DNA of 64,000 bases from Hyphodiscus hymeniophilus (taxonomy: Eukaryota > Ascomycota > Leotiomycetes > Helotiales > Hyphodiscaceae), in NCBI GenBank assembly GCA_016508695.1, contig VNKQ01000004.1:1116001-1180000 (forward strand), read 5' to 3'. Of the stretch, positions 1 to 10,155 are shown in pieces (the first letter of the stretch is position 1; each line of letters opens with the position of its first letter). Below the pieces are notes generated by a model that searched no databases, had not been told where the DNA came from, and saw only the letters and a list, made by a program, of their open reading frames with translations. Both the position numbers and the translations under genes were made by a program.

Positions 1-1
1 T

Positions 2-340
2 GATCCAACTGCTGGGCAACCAGATCAATCGCACCTCGACAATCAGCAGATCCATGCCTACCACTCACAAGTGCTAGCTGAACAAGATGAGGCTCTGGAC
101 AGACTGGGACAGTCTATTAGCAGGCAAAGGGAATTGAGTATACAGATTGGAGACGAGTTGGACGAGCATGTGGAGATGTTGGACGAGGTTGATAGGCGTG
201 TGGATAGGCATCAGACAACACTGGACAAGGCGAAGAAGAATCTAGGGCATGTGGCTAGGAAAGCAAAGGATAATGTTCAAATGACCATCATCCTGGTTTT
301 GATCATTATCCTGGTCTTGCTGATATTTATATTAAAGTAA
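2..340 (+). CDS. Syntaxin-8-like Q-SNARE, 3' part (partial)
   Basis: The reading frame is open from the left edge of the window, so the start lies outside it. The visible 112 residues are the SNARE motif and membrane anchor of a tail-anchored Q-SNARE. A long heptad coiled coil begins at about residue 25 of the fragment (motif LGQSISRQREL), carries the central IGDELDEH stretch, and is followed by a single C-terminal hydrophobic segment rich in Ile, Leu and Val that ends in K-stop. This layout fits the Syn8/syntaxin-8 group, which acts in endosome and late-Golgi vesicle fusion. The closeness of the SRQRELSIQIGDELD wording to fungal Syn8-like proteins is from memory. Tlg1/syntaxin-6 is the main alternative. 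The N-terminal domain is not in the window. Confidence 0.8.
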   Translation, partial: DPTAGQPDQSHLDNQQIHAYHSQVLAEQDEALDRLGQSISRQRELSIQIGDELDEHVEMLDEVDRRVDRHQTTLDKAKKNLGHVARKAKDNVQMTIILVLIIILVLLIFILK

Positions 341-653
341 GATATGAAGACAATTATTTGGGGAGCGGATGTGTAACATGATTGCATTTGGCTGCATCGG
401 CGTTGGAGCGAACGAATGGATCATCAAAGGGGCTTTGCAGATTTTGGCTTTAATCCGGGACCATAGCAGTCACCGCATTCAATTACGCACACAATTTCAT
501 TATCACATTGGTTGCATGCCAATACTGTTGTACAAGTGGTGATGAAGACTACTGCAATTCCCTATCCATCATAGGCCAGTATCTTGACTTGTGCCGTGCC
601 TACAGATGAAACACAATCAGCAAAGGCCCAATACCCATAAGAGGGGACATTGC
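341..653. other. Intergenic region between convergent genes
   Basis: Short convergent 3' region between the SNARE gene and the small mitochondrial gene. I see no open frame with coding character and no repeat. Confidence 0.6.
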
Positions 654-1125
654 CTACTGGTGCTTCTTCTCAGCGTGCTCGGTCGTCCTCTTTTGCAAAT
701 TCTCGATGCTCTCTCCATCATGGTTCCGATCCGCTGCAACCTATCCCAATCGTCAGCAAGGAGGTTTCCTTCCAGCTTCCAGGTACCAGAAAGCACAGTC
801 CGTTCGAGGCCGAAGGCGAGCAGGGGGTAAAGACATACAGATTCCTCACTGTTGCTCGCCAATTCCGGCTTCCAGTGACCCTTTCCTTCCTTCTGCTTCT
901 TCAATTGATCCTGCTTGTGCTTTTCATTGTGCTCTGCTTGGTCTGGACTACCTATCAATCCGACGTCTCAGTCAGCCAAGGCATCTCCTCTCGACCGTAC
1001 GGCAGATGATCAGACGTACTGTGATCGCCCTCCTTCAGCGCTCTCACACTCGAAGTTTGGAAAGCTCTTGCAGCAACAACGGGCCGAGCGGCGACTAATC
1101 GGGAGGTGCGGAGTAGGAAAGACAT
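654..1125 (-). CDS. Small conserved mitochondrial protein, unknown function (3 exons)
   Basis: Exons on the minus strand are 1020..1125, 839..951 and 654..740. The introns are 68 and 98 nt, with donors GTACGT and GTATGT and acceptors TAG. The joined frame encodes 101 residues. The first 30 or so are rich in Arg, Ala, Ser and Val with no acidic residue (begins MSFLLRTSRLVAARP), a clear mitochondrial targeting presequence. The mature part is very hydrophilic, with HKQDQLKKQKEGKGHW, a KPELASNSEE stretch and a C-terminal charged helix (ENLQKRTTEHAEKK). I remember similar small proteins in many filamentous fungi, without an assigned role. All three exons join in frame, which supports the model. 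No function is inferred beyond location. Confidence 0.85.
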
Positions 1126-1829
1126 CTTGTTGGGGTCTAATCGTTTGTGGGATTAGGTTCCGTACTCAAAGATACTGGTATGGAATGGGCTTAGAGATAC
1201 TTACAAAGTCAAATCAATCGAATCGTAAGAGTTGAGTAGGTGTGAGGAAGAGTGATAAACCACTAGAAGTTGTTGAGCAGCTGCGTGTCAATCTGCGCAT
1301 GCAAAATTCACTAGTCTTGCTCCTGCTACGGTTGTTGTTCCCCTGGAACGCAATACCCTCGGCCCCAATCTTCCCTACGTCATCGAGTTGAGTTCACGGT
1401 CGTGCGGATGACTAATGGCATCGTGACTTGGGGGATTGGCAGTCATCAGCATTCAGAGGATCAGGATTGGTGAGAAGGAGGATCTAGGACGGCCTTGGGA
1501 GCAACAGGATTCGCGGGACGACATGTTGACTACTGGGTTGCAAGTGAGAGTTGACATTCTCGCATGACTTCCTCATAATAGTCACAAACCAGAGTGTTCC
1601 ATCCAAAGTATATCAGAAGCTTGTAACAATACAACAATGTTGTTATTCTAGAACGGAATCCTAATTGCAGTGCACAGGATTGCATCCCAATATGAACCTG
1701 TTAAGAAGACACCCTCTAGATCCAGAGCAGTCCTACAGTCAAAACCAAGCGCTTCATCAAGCCTTTCTATCTGATTTGAGTTGAAAATCCGGTTTTCCCA
1801 AGGGAAGGTGCTCCTATGGCTCTAGGGAC
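1126..1829. other. Intergenic region, no feature seen
   Basis: Upstream region of the small mitochondrial gene. Only short overlapping frames without coding character are present. Confidence 0.5.
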
Positions 1830-2191
1830 TCACTCTATTGACAAAAGAATTGGAGCGGATGAAACATTCACATCACGTAGTTTTTGCCGTGAGGTAGATA
1901 ACGGAACAGGATTGTCGTCAATCACGAGAGTTAATATACCTTTCGACCGAACTCTTTTGGCAATGAAAAGGTATACTGAAACAACGCATATATTCATGGA
2001 TGTAATCCGATCCCACCGATCAAACCCCAGCTCATCTTTGCAGACATATATCATCAAACCCAATATGATATGACATAAGATCCAATCGATCTGATCAAAC
2101 GTAAATGCACCCCAGTGTATCACCCGCTCAGACCAGTACCCAAGGAGCATTGCAACCAACACCAATGACAACACCAGAAAGCGCTCATCAT
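1830..2191 (-). CDS. Possible small membrane protein, model incomplete
   Basis: A minus-strand frame open for about 120 codons contains two to three hydrophobic stretches (LVLSLVLVAMLLGYW, WILCHIILGLMIYV, and NICVVSVYLFIAK), a pattern seen in small multi-pass membrane proteins. The frame has no ATG at its 5' end: the ATGs near 2191 are in another frame, and the first in-frame Met lies inside the first hydrophobic stretch. Either an upstream exon is missing from my model or this is not a gene. I recognise no family. A short hydrophilic tail ends at the stop at 1830. Confidence 0.3.
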
Positions 2192-2738
2192 ACAACGAAG
2201 AGCTACCGTTTGTTCTAGCACCAACATCCTTTGCCCGCCAACCCGACTATGTGACCGATAACAGAAAATGATTGAGAGAAATCTTGCCATTCCATGTAGC
2301 CCAGGAAGAACACCCGCAGAAATCAAAGCCCCGATCTCATTTCAGAAAAAGGAAATCGTCTATGTATCTGATGATATATCTTTTTGCGTAGACCATGTGA
2401 AGACGCCGCTTCATTTCCCACCATGATGCAAGCCAAACCAAAACACCGTCGCAAAATAATGCAATGCGCGCTCATAAATCATCCTATCGAAGTGTAATCC
2501 TTCTCCATACTTGAACAATGGTATCGATTACTCGTCCGCGTGGTATCTCAATGAGTATTGGTGAAGGTGTATGTCGGAAATTATACAAAGGGGTTTCGTT
2601 GAGGTGAATGTATCGGAGAGGGGATAATCGATGTCAAAGAGGAGTCCGCCAGCTACGATGGGCGACGAGATGCGAAAAGCAGTTCATGCGAAAATGGAAG
2701 ACAGACTTTGCATCTGTAGGAAATGATGCAGAGACCAT

Positions 2739-3296
2739 TTACCATCGACGACCAATTGATTGCATCGCTCTGGCGGGCGAAACCGATTGAGGAGGACTCA
2801 TGTTTGACATGCTTATACCCGTCGTGGGGTTGACGATAGGAATCGCGTTTCGAACCCGAGTTGCAGAAGGTTGATGCAGCTTGAGAGTAGTCGGTTGACT
2901 CTGATACGAAGGAATATACGGGTTTGAGTTGGAGTTGAGAGAGAATGTTGAGTCTGGCTGGACCTTTTCGAACGACTGCGGGCTGGCTTCAGGTGACCCG
3001 GACGAGAGCGACGAACGATCAGATGTTGAAGAGTGGATGGAAACCATGTCGACTTCGGTGAGGAGATTCGGACAGAATTCCAGATCGTCATCTAAGTCGA
3101 AGGATCGCCCAGCTTCAAATCTTTGTCGGAAGTTTATCACCGCGGCAGCTTCTTGCGGGCGGGGTCTGGCTTGCTTATGAACCTGGTTTATTCTGGGCGC
3201 TCTTCTTCCTCTACCGCTGTGATGCGATGAAGACGACGACTGCGCATGCGCAGAAGTAGGATGTTGGTGTGCATTGTATTGGTAGTATGAAGACAT
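2739..3296 (-). CDS. Conserved hypothetical protein, 185 aa, Ser-rich
   Basis: A single-exon frame with an ATG at 3296 and a stop at 2739. The N-terminal third is rich in Ser, His and Tyr. A central segment, AVINFRQRFEAGRSFDLDDDL followed by EFCPNLLTE, reads like a conserved core, because its acidic and aromatic composition stands apart from the low-complexity flanks. The C-terminal half is Ser/Pro-rich and ends in SIGRRW. I recall similar orphans in other filamentous ascomycetes but no function. It has no signal peptide, no membrane segment and no recognised domain. The long upstream region (3297-5783) may hold its promoter and a long leader. Confidence 0.75.
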   Translation of the reverse strand: MSSYYQYNAHQHPTSAHAQSSSSSHHSGRGRRAPRINQVHKQARPRPQEAAAVINFRQRFEAGRSFDLDDDLEFCPNLLTEVDMVSIHSSTSDRSSLSSGSPEASPQSFEKVQPDSTFSLNSNSNPYIPSYQSQPTTLKLHQPSATRVRNAIPIVNPTTGISMSNMSPPQSVSPARAMQSIGRRW

Positions 3297-5783
3297 TATC
3301 GGCTCATTAATGAATGGATGAAGTTACGGTGAGGTGATTGTTGTTGTGGCGAACCGACCGAAGGGATGAACAGATTGATGAGAGGTTTAAACGGTGTCCT
3401 TTGTCGATAGCAGATTGAAAAATGGATGTGAAAAACGTTGTAAGATATCGGGATGGGTCGAGTATCGTTGAAGAAAGGATGCGGAGGATTGAGGAAGACA
3501 GTCAGATTGATGAGGTGAATGGCTGGAGATTGGAGAAGGGAAGTCGAGGGAAGCAAGGTGCTGGCGCTTGAGAAGGGCCCCAAGTATCGCCACAGGGAAT
3601 GCGCTACACCTATCCGAGGATAAAGCCAGCGCTGCTCTATTGCATCCAATGGACCAGCCCCCCTATCTGTAGAAGTGTGGGCTTTGATCAATTATTGGTA
3701 TCGCAACAACGGTCGCCTCGAGAATCATGAAGTCTTTCTAGCAGTGGATATATACAGTCTTTTAGCAATCCTTAGAGCTGACAATCGCTCTTCTCTCCAA
3801 TCTCCAACAGTCATTATCCCCAACCATCCGAAGTCAACTTCCGTTCTCGTACCCCTTGAGAGGCAGCGCCAGATTTGGCGGTGTCCTTCCAGGTTAAAGT
3901 CTGGAACGCCATGAAGGGAGAGATCGCTGGCTGGCGCAGCGGTGGTTGGTGAGATCAACCGCCTTTGAGCGACTCGAGGAACAACCATGACAAAAGCCCG
4001 CCCGGCTCAGCTTGCTGCTTCAGTTCTCTTGGCCGTTCATCTTCCATCTTTCATCCTTCATCCCACCAAGTCTCAGACACCCCTCAGACACCCCTCCGAG
4101 CTCTCCAATCTCCCCAGTGCTTCAAAGCTTCAAGAATCAGCCACCAGCAATGGAGCACCCCACTGTCCCTGTGCGCAACCAGTCTGTGCGCACACAGCCA
4201 GCCTGTGCAGTTGCCGCAGCATCCATTCATTCTATTAATTTGACACTGCAATACCTCGGTAGACAATAGACAATAGACATGAACGATCGTTGAATTGAGA
4301 CTTGAGAGTGAGAGTGTCCATTTGCGTGATCCTGGAGAACCACACCACCACTGTTTCGTGGGAGCTGCGCATTGCCCCTACCCTGTCCTGCATCTGCAAC
4401 CTGCTCTTGTACCATTCAAGCGACAGGCCTATCAGCGCTCATCCATCACACCACACCGCCCATTCTGGTCTTCATTGTGGTGTGCAGCTGTGGAGAAAAT
4501 CTTTTCCGGCGAGGGGATCTGATTCATCAGAGCCTGGAAGGCTGGAGTGGTTCCACTGTACACATGGCGCGCTGCATAAGGCTTGAGGTTGTTGTACCTA
4601 CTATCTTGTACCTGCTTGCTGCTTTTCCTTTTCCCTGACCAATGGCTGAGGACATCCTCGGTTTGGGCCATTTCAAGCCCTCCCTTTTTCGGTGACTGGA
4701 TCGAGGTGGCTGTGAAATAGAACATCTCCTATCGGCAACCGACATCCCAGGAGACAGTCACGGGTCGGGCCAACAGAGCCTTGCAACATCGTTAGTGAGC
4801 GTTGTGACGACCGAGGACATTTGAGTGTTTGATAGAATAGAGCTGCCGCTTCGGCTTCGAAGTTACTAGAAGGTGACAATGCGATCAGTATGCGTACATA
4901 ATGGTTGTTTAAGATAAAGTCGGCCTTATCCTGACAAGTTTGTCTCTTCGTCAGTTTGCCCAAGATGTCCCTAATGCCCAATTGGATGGACTACATAGGT
5001 TAGCCATATGCCCAAGAGCAAACTTTGGGACGAATGTGGTGATGCTGCGATTTGCTTGTTGATAGTCTCCGTTCTTCTGTAGTATCCATGAAATTGTGAG
5101 TGCTATGCTTGGTAAGATCCAGTATTGAATCATAGTGGTCAAAAGATTTGTTCGGATATTCAAATCGATGCGTGGTGGTGAAAGTGTCTGAAATCGTTGT
5201 CGTCCTCGGGCCATCGAGGCATCGACGCATCGACGCATCGACGCATCAGACTAACCAGCTCAATTGAGACATCTTCACACCCTATCAATAGCACAACAAT
5301 TTGCTATTATTCTCGAACTTCCACGGTATTTTTGACACTGTCCTCAGCTCAAAACACGTTGATTGACTTCAAGTACACCCTATGAGAAAGCATCCCAATG
5401 ATACCCCAGACCGCAACTCGGCACCCAGGTCTGTTACATAGAATTATTTACACCAACTCCGCTCGAGAACCGAGCAATTTGACGCGAAAATCGTGCCGTA
5501 GCTGTTTCCGAGCCAATACCCTCGCCGCTCAAAAGTTCGAGCTATTGACAATGGCCGAACTCCACCAGGGTTCGCCTCCATTGCCGCGTGGTGTGGTGGG
5601 CATAAAATTCGTATCGCGGCGTGACTACCAGGAGGTATGAATGTTACAGCCCAGGAAACCCATAGCTCTAGCTTGCTTAGTCCCTTCATTTTTTTGTTGA
5701 AACATGCAGCTGAGCGGATAGCTTGCTTCGGATGGTCTCACTCTCTGCCATCTTCCCTTTCATCTTTTGGCTTTTCACAAAAT
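3297..5783. other. 2.5 kb intergenic region with an 8-bp tandem repeat
   Basis: This lies between the 185-residue orphan and the 3' end of SSN8. Several frames of 60-130 codons overlap on both strands (for example minus 4673-4981, plus 3987-4238, minus 5444-5689). None has both a convincing ATG and recognisable protein character. The only clear structure is the short tandem repeat at 5213-5244. The stretch next to 3296 is probably promoter and leader of the orphan gene. Confidence 0.5.
5213..5247. repeat. Tandem repeat, four copies of an 8-mer
   Basis: The unit ATCGACGC occurs in tandem from 5213, the first copy with one change (ATCGAGGC), then three perfect copies and a partial fifth (ATC). 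It is a minisatellite-like tract in noncoding DNA. Confidence 0.9.
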
Positions 5784-6811
5784 TCATTTGTCAAGCCCGC
5801 GAGCCTTTACAAATCGGTTGATCTGCTCTCTTGATAACTTTTCGTTGTACACTTCTTGGATTTCATAGAAGGAGATGATTTCTTGAGTACAGTCGACAAT
5901 CGCTTCAATGTCGATGTTGCTCTCCGCAAGCCAATTCGCGAGTTTCTGTACTTTTGTTCGAGCTCCTCCCAGCTTGTCCCCATTCCCAGGTTTCGATTGG
6001 CCTGTGGATCCAAGGGCAGCATGTGCAGCACTTGACATGGTACCAGCAGAGCCGCTCGCTGACTGTAAGCCAGTAGTGTTCGGACGAAGTACTAATGCCA
6101 GTAGAATGGACATAATAGCAATGATATGAGGTGCAAATAAAAGTGGCAAGTCCGTCATGTAGTGGTCATTAATGATGGACCAAGCAAGTGCGGACTCCTC
6201 TGGAGTTAGAGAAAAGATGGGCTGCAGGGCGGTCAAGCTCCTGTACGGATGATGGACAATCAATTGAGAACTCATTTCGGATATCATGAAGAACTCGCAT
6301 TCTCCAAGCTTGGAAGTGTCGCTGCTGAAGAAATCTAAAAAACAGCGTCAGCGTGGAATGGTTTCAGCAAAGATATAACAGCATACCAGGCCATAGAGTA
6401 CGTCCTTCACTCACAACAAGTCTGATGTGATGTGGGCATTCCTCCATCTTACATGCCAGGTATACTGCTGTTGCAATCACTAAGTATGGGTTTGTCCGTC
6501 TGATCTCCACTTTCGAATAGAAACGTCGAATATATAGCTGTGCTGTGGCCATTGCTTGCTGTCTTACTCCCAGTCGTTTCCCGAGTCTAGCAATTTCTAT
6601 GCCAAAGATTAGTCCTCTATCAAATCATGTTCCTGTTCAGTGGAAGCCCACGCTGATTGAAATAAATGCTCAAATGCCGTAGCACTGGCAGAGGATACAT
6701 CTGAACGAGGTTTTGATCTTCATCCTCTAGTTTCTTGCGGATATCTTCTAATTGCCCTTTTGTAAACTGCCAATGTCGGCGTTGGGTTGATTCCCAAAAA
6801 TTTGCCGCCAT
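5784..6811 (-). CDS. SSN8: Cyclin C, Mediator kinase-module cyclin
   Basis: Exons on the minus strand are 6652..6811, 6387..6596 and 5784..6334, giving 306 residues. The start at 6811 gives the N-terminus MAANFWESTQRRHW, the normal start for fungal Ssn8, although the frame stays open further upstream. The cyclin box is clear: QMYPLPVLRHLSIYF, RLGKRLGVRQQAMATAQ, YLACKMEECPHHIR, then ESALAWSIINDHYMTDLPLL. The protein ends KARGLDK. Cyclin C partners the Cdk8-like kinase Ssn3 in the Mediator kinase module and regulates RNA polymerase II transcription. Intron 1 (6597..6651) has the unusual donor GTGGGC but gives exactly the expected join. The gene is divergent from the carrier gene starting at 7340. 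Confidence 0.95.
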
Positions 6812-7339
6812 ATGGAGGGAATTCCTGACTGAAGATGGTTCTTCCAGAGATCTAAGACACCTATCGAATTGCGCCTCGGGTTCGTGCCGTTGAAAGATTC
6901 GTGGAGTGCAGGGTCTGCCAACACAGCTGCGAGATCTCTGGACACGCCGTCCAGGACTAGGAAGACATGTGAAGCTGGCAGACAATTTTAGAGTAATAAG
7001 GACCAAGAATCGAGAACTATCTAGCGAGGCTGGCGGTCTTTCGAGCAAGGCTGTAGTGCAAGTGCCACTGTTTCTTCGGCAGTGTCGGCCAACGCACAAT
7101 CCCCCTAGCCGCCTTCGCTTAAGAATACAAGGTCTCCCGTAGTTCAGACATTGACGCATGTGGAGAACTGATAACTGTGATTTTCACATCTTCTATTTCA
7201 GCTTTGTGTTGACAATCGCTACTACAGCTCCGACGTGACTGGTCTTCGCATCGATGATAACCACTTGCTGGCATTCGAAATTTGGTCTCCTGGTCAATTC
7301 CCTCGCCATGGTCAACCCATAACGAAATTGCTCTTGGAG
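6812..7339. promoter_or_regulatory. Shared upstream region of SSN8 and the EF-hand carrier
   Basis: A 528-bp divergent intergenic region that must hold both promoters. Frames on both strands stay open here (minus frame to 7159, plus frame from 7235), but they lack ATGs at a sensible place or coding character. I cannot point to a specific factor site. Confidence 0.6.
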
Positions 7340-9666
7340 ATGGACATGGAGCTCCCAGAGTCCCAGATTTCGCGGGACGCAAGGATAGAGGCGCTCTGGA
7401 AGAGCTTAGATCCGCAGGGCAAGGGCGAGCTGGATATAAATGGCTTACAAAGGGGATTGCGGAAGATTGATCACCCCCTGAAGAACGCATCGGAGTTGTT
7501 ACGAGATGTGGTCGTTGCGATGGATAAGAACGGAGACCACATTATTTCTTACGATGGTATGTCTTGCAATATCCTACACATATATATATTTGAGCCGGCT
7601 AGGTCTATTCTTGGCGAGGGTGGCATTTGCGAGCACTTTGCTGATCCATGATTGACAGAATTTCATTCCTTCGTCATGCATACCGAAAAAGAGCTATTCT
7701 CCCTCTTCAAATCCATAGATCGGGACCATAATGGGAAACTGGATAAAAGCGAGTTGAAAGTGGCTTTCAGAATAGCTGGCTTAGCTGTACCAAGTTGGAA
7801 GCTTGACCAGTTCTTTGAGGAGGTCGACGGAAATCATGATGTTTGAGCCTCTCCACATGTTCCCTTGCCGTTGCTGATTTGTTTAGGGCTTTATAACATT
7901 TGATGAGTGGAGGTAAGCTATCCAAGCAACGATCTTGGCCTTCTACTTGCCAAGAGCAGTGGTAGATGTGGATGTACTTCAGGTCCTTGACCATTCGTCG
8001 GGTATCCAAAAGTCTCTGGAGAAGCCCTTCGAAAGATCGAAGACTTAGTCCAGTAGGCCTGAGGTGGAGCTATTGCCAGCAAGCTATCCCTGGTGATTCG
8101 ATTTAATTCGCAACATCCAAAAGCTGATATTTTACTGCTAGAAACTTTCTGCTATTTCTTCCTACGACCCAAGGTCCTCCGCTAAAAGCTGTACTATCAT
8201 ACTATAGCTCGACGTTCGCTCTTAATTCCGAAGGTGACACTTCCATTAGAGAAGAGACTCTTGAAGGCTTAGGTACTACTTCTCCCATGTTATTTAATGT
8301 TTTCTTTGGGGCACTTATTCAAATCGCGAAGCCGCCCCCTCGCAATACTCCTATTGAAGAACCGACAGTCTTCGGAGATCTTTCGCCAGATGAAACGACA
8401 GACGATATTCTGGAAGTGAATCAAGCCGACTTCATCAGAAGCACTTTTAGGACGAAATTCGGCACCACCATTCCCTCTCCAAGTCCGTCAGAAGCAGACG
8501 ACCAAGACCTTTCTTCAGATATCGCGTCACCTCAGAAGTCACTGCTGATTAGTCTTTTGCCTGATTCAGGATACTTCGCTATCGGCGCTTGCGCAGGAGT
8601 GATTTCGAGAACTTGCACTGCTCCCCTCGACCGGCTAAAAGTCTACCTCATCGCCCACACTTCTCCTGTTGAAAATGCTCTCGATGCTGCGAAGAAGGGC
8701 AAGGTCGGCGAAGTCACCAAAAAGTTTGGCCACCCAATCATCCTTGCCTACAAAGATTTGATGAGAAATGGTGGCTGGCGCAATCTATTTGCTGGTAAGT
8801 CTCAATAACCTTTAGAATGTTCAGAGCAATGAGCGATCTAATGCCTCTAGGTAACGGCTTGAACGTTGTGAAAGTCGCTCCAGAGTCGGCAATAAGATTC
8901 GGCTCTTTTGAGGCAGCGAAGAGAGTTTTGGCTCAACTAGAAGGCCACGATGATCCCAAGAGAATCAACCCCTACTCTAAATTCATGGCGGGTGGCTTTG
9001 GAGGAGTGATGTCACAGTATGCCGCGCTACCCACTCTCAATTTATTATACTAATCTTTGATCTTAGGCTTGTTGTGTACCCCGTCGATACCATGAAATTT
9101 CGGTAAGGCACTCTTTCAAGTTGAGATCTGCACATTGACTAAATGTGGCTAGGATGCAATGCGAAACCGTCTCCGGAGGTCCTCATGGTAATGCACTGAT
9201 CGCAGAGGTATTTAGAAAAATGCAAAAGCAAGGATACCGAGCTTTCTACCGCGGTTTGAACTTAGGTTTGATTGGCATGTTCCCCTATTCGGCCATCGAC
9301 CTGGGAACCTTCGAGTTTCTCAAGACCGCAATCTCGCGTTCGAATGCAAAGAAGCTGGGCTGTCATGAAGAAGACGCAGAACCGGGACCCTTGACCACAG
9401 CTGTCATCGGAGCATTTTCGGGAGCACTCGGAGCCAGTGTGGTCTATCCGCTCAACCTCCTTCGAACGAGACTACAAGCGCAAGGAACTGTCCTTCATCC
9501 TCCTACCTACACTGGTTTTGGGGACGTTTTCCGGCAGACCATTAAAAATGAAGGTGTCAGAGGTCTCTTCAAGGGCATTACGCCCAATCTCATCAAAGTT
9601 GCGCCTTCTATAAGCATCACATACGTTGTCTATGAGAGCGGCAAGAAATTTTTGAATCTCCGATAA
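7340..9666 (+). CDS. EF-hand mitochondrial carrier (SCaMC / Sal1-like, ATP-Mg/Pi type)
   Basis: Seven exons: 7340..7556, 7659..7840, 7887..7912, 8142..8794, 8851..9016, 9067..9102 and 9153..9666, giving 597 residues. The N-terminal half has four EF-hand loops: D24-G35 (degenerate), D62-E73, D93-E104 and D129-E140 (all canonical, with Asp first and Glu at position 12). The C-terminal half has three mitochondrial-carrier repeats with signatures APLDRLK, YPVDTMKF and YPLNLLRTR. Members of this family exchange ATP-Mg and phosphate across the inner membrane under cytosolic calcium control. Exon 3 is only 26 nt and exon 6 only 36 nt; both preserve the frame and family sequence. The start is the first in-frame ATG, with MELPESQ after it. 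Confidence 0.93.
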
Positions 9667-10155
9667 GACACTGCGTGGAGGAGTATGGCCAGCGAGAATT
9701 GCATGAAAAGGGGTTCTTGAACGGGCTTCCAGCAACGGTCTCAACGAGAAATGAATAGGAGGTGGGACAAATCATCCGATCATGTCACGGTGTCTTGCTA
9801 GGATGAAATAGCGTCTACAGCGGTGGAAGAGCGCTAGCGGTTGTGTCGACATTTCATTGTACGTTGCTTCATACTAAAGAGCGAGATCGCCTTATGAGGA
9901 GGCTGCATTGGGACGGCGTTTTATTACGGACAATCATACCAAATTTACTGGATACCAGCCAATTTGGTCTAGCTGGGATAGAGAGGAGATGCGAAGATCC
10001 CACGCGTGAACGTGGATACAACCGCCTCAATAGACGATGTCAAGCTAATTGAATCTTCGAGCGATGTGAAAATGAACGAGAGCCAGTTTTCCTAACCTCG
10101 GTCACATTTGAAAGCGAGGAATAGGAGTACAACGGAATACAGAATCCTTCGGTTT
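9667..10155. other. Convergent intergenic region, no feature seen
   Basis: The 3' ends of the EF-hand carrier and the lysidine synthase-like gene face each other here. One 69-codon plus frame (9843-10052) has no coding character. Confidence 0.55.

Noticed and set aside
5213..5247. Possible CRISPR-like array
   Set aside because: Units are 8 bp with no spacers; it is a simple tandem repeat in a eukaryotic genome.
6620..7159. Longer upstream extension of the SSN8 first exon
   Set aside because: The known cyclin C N-terminus begins at the ATG at 6811; the extra codons do not match it.
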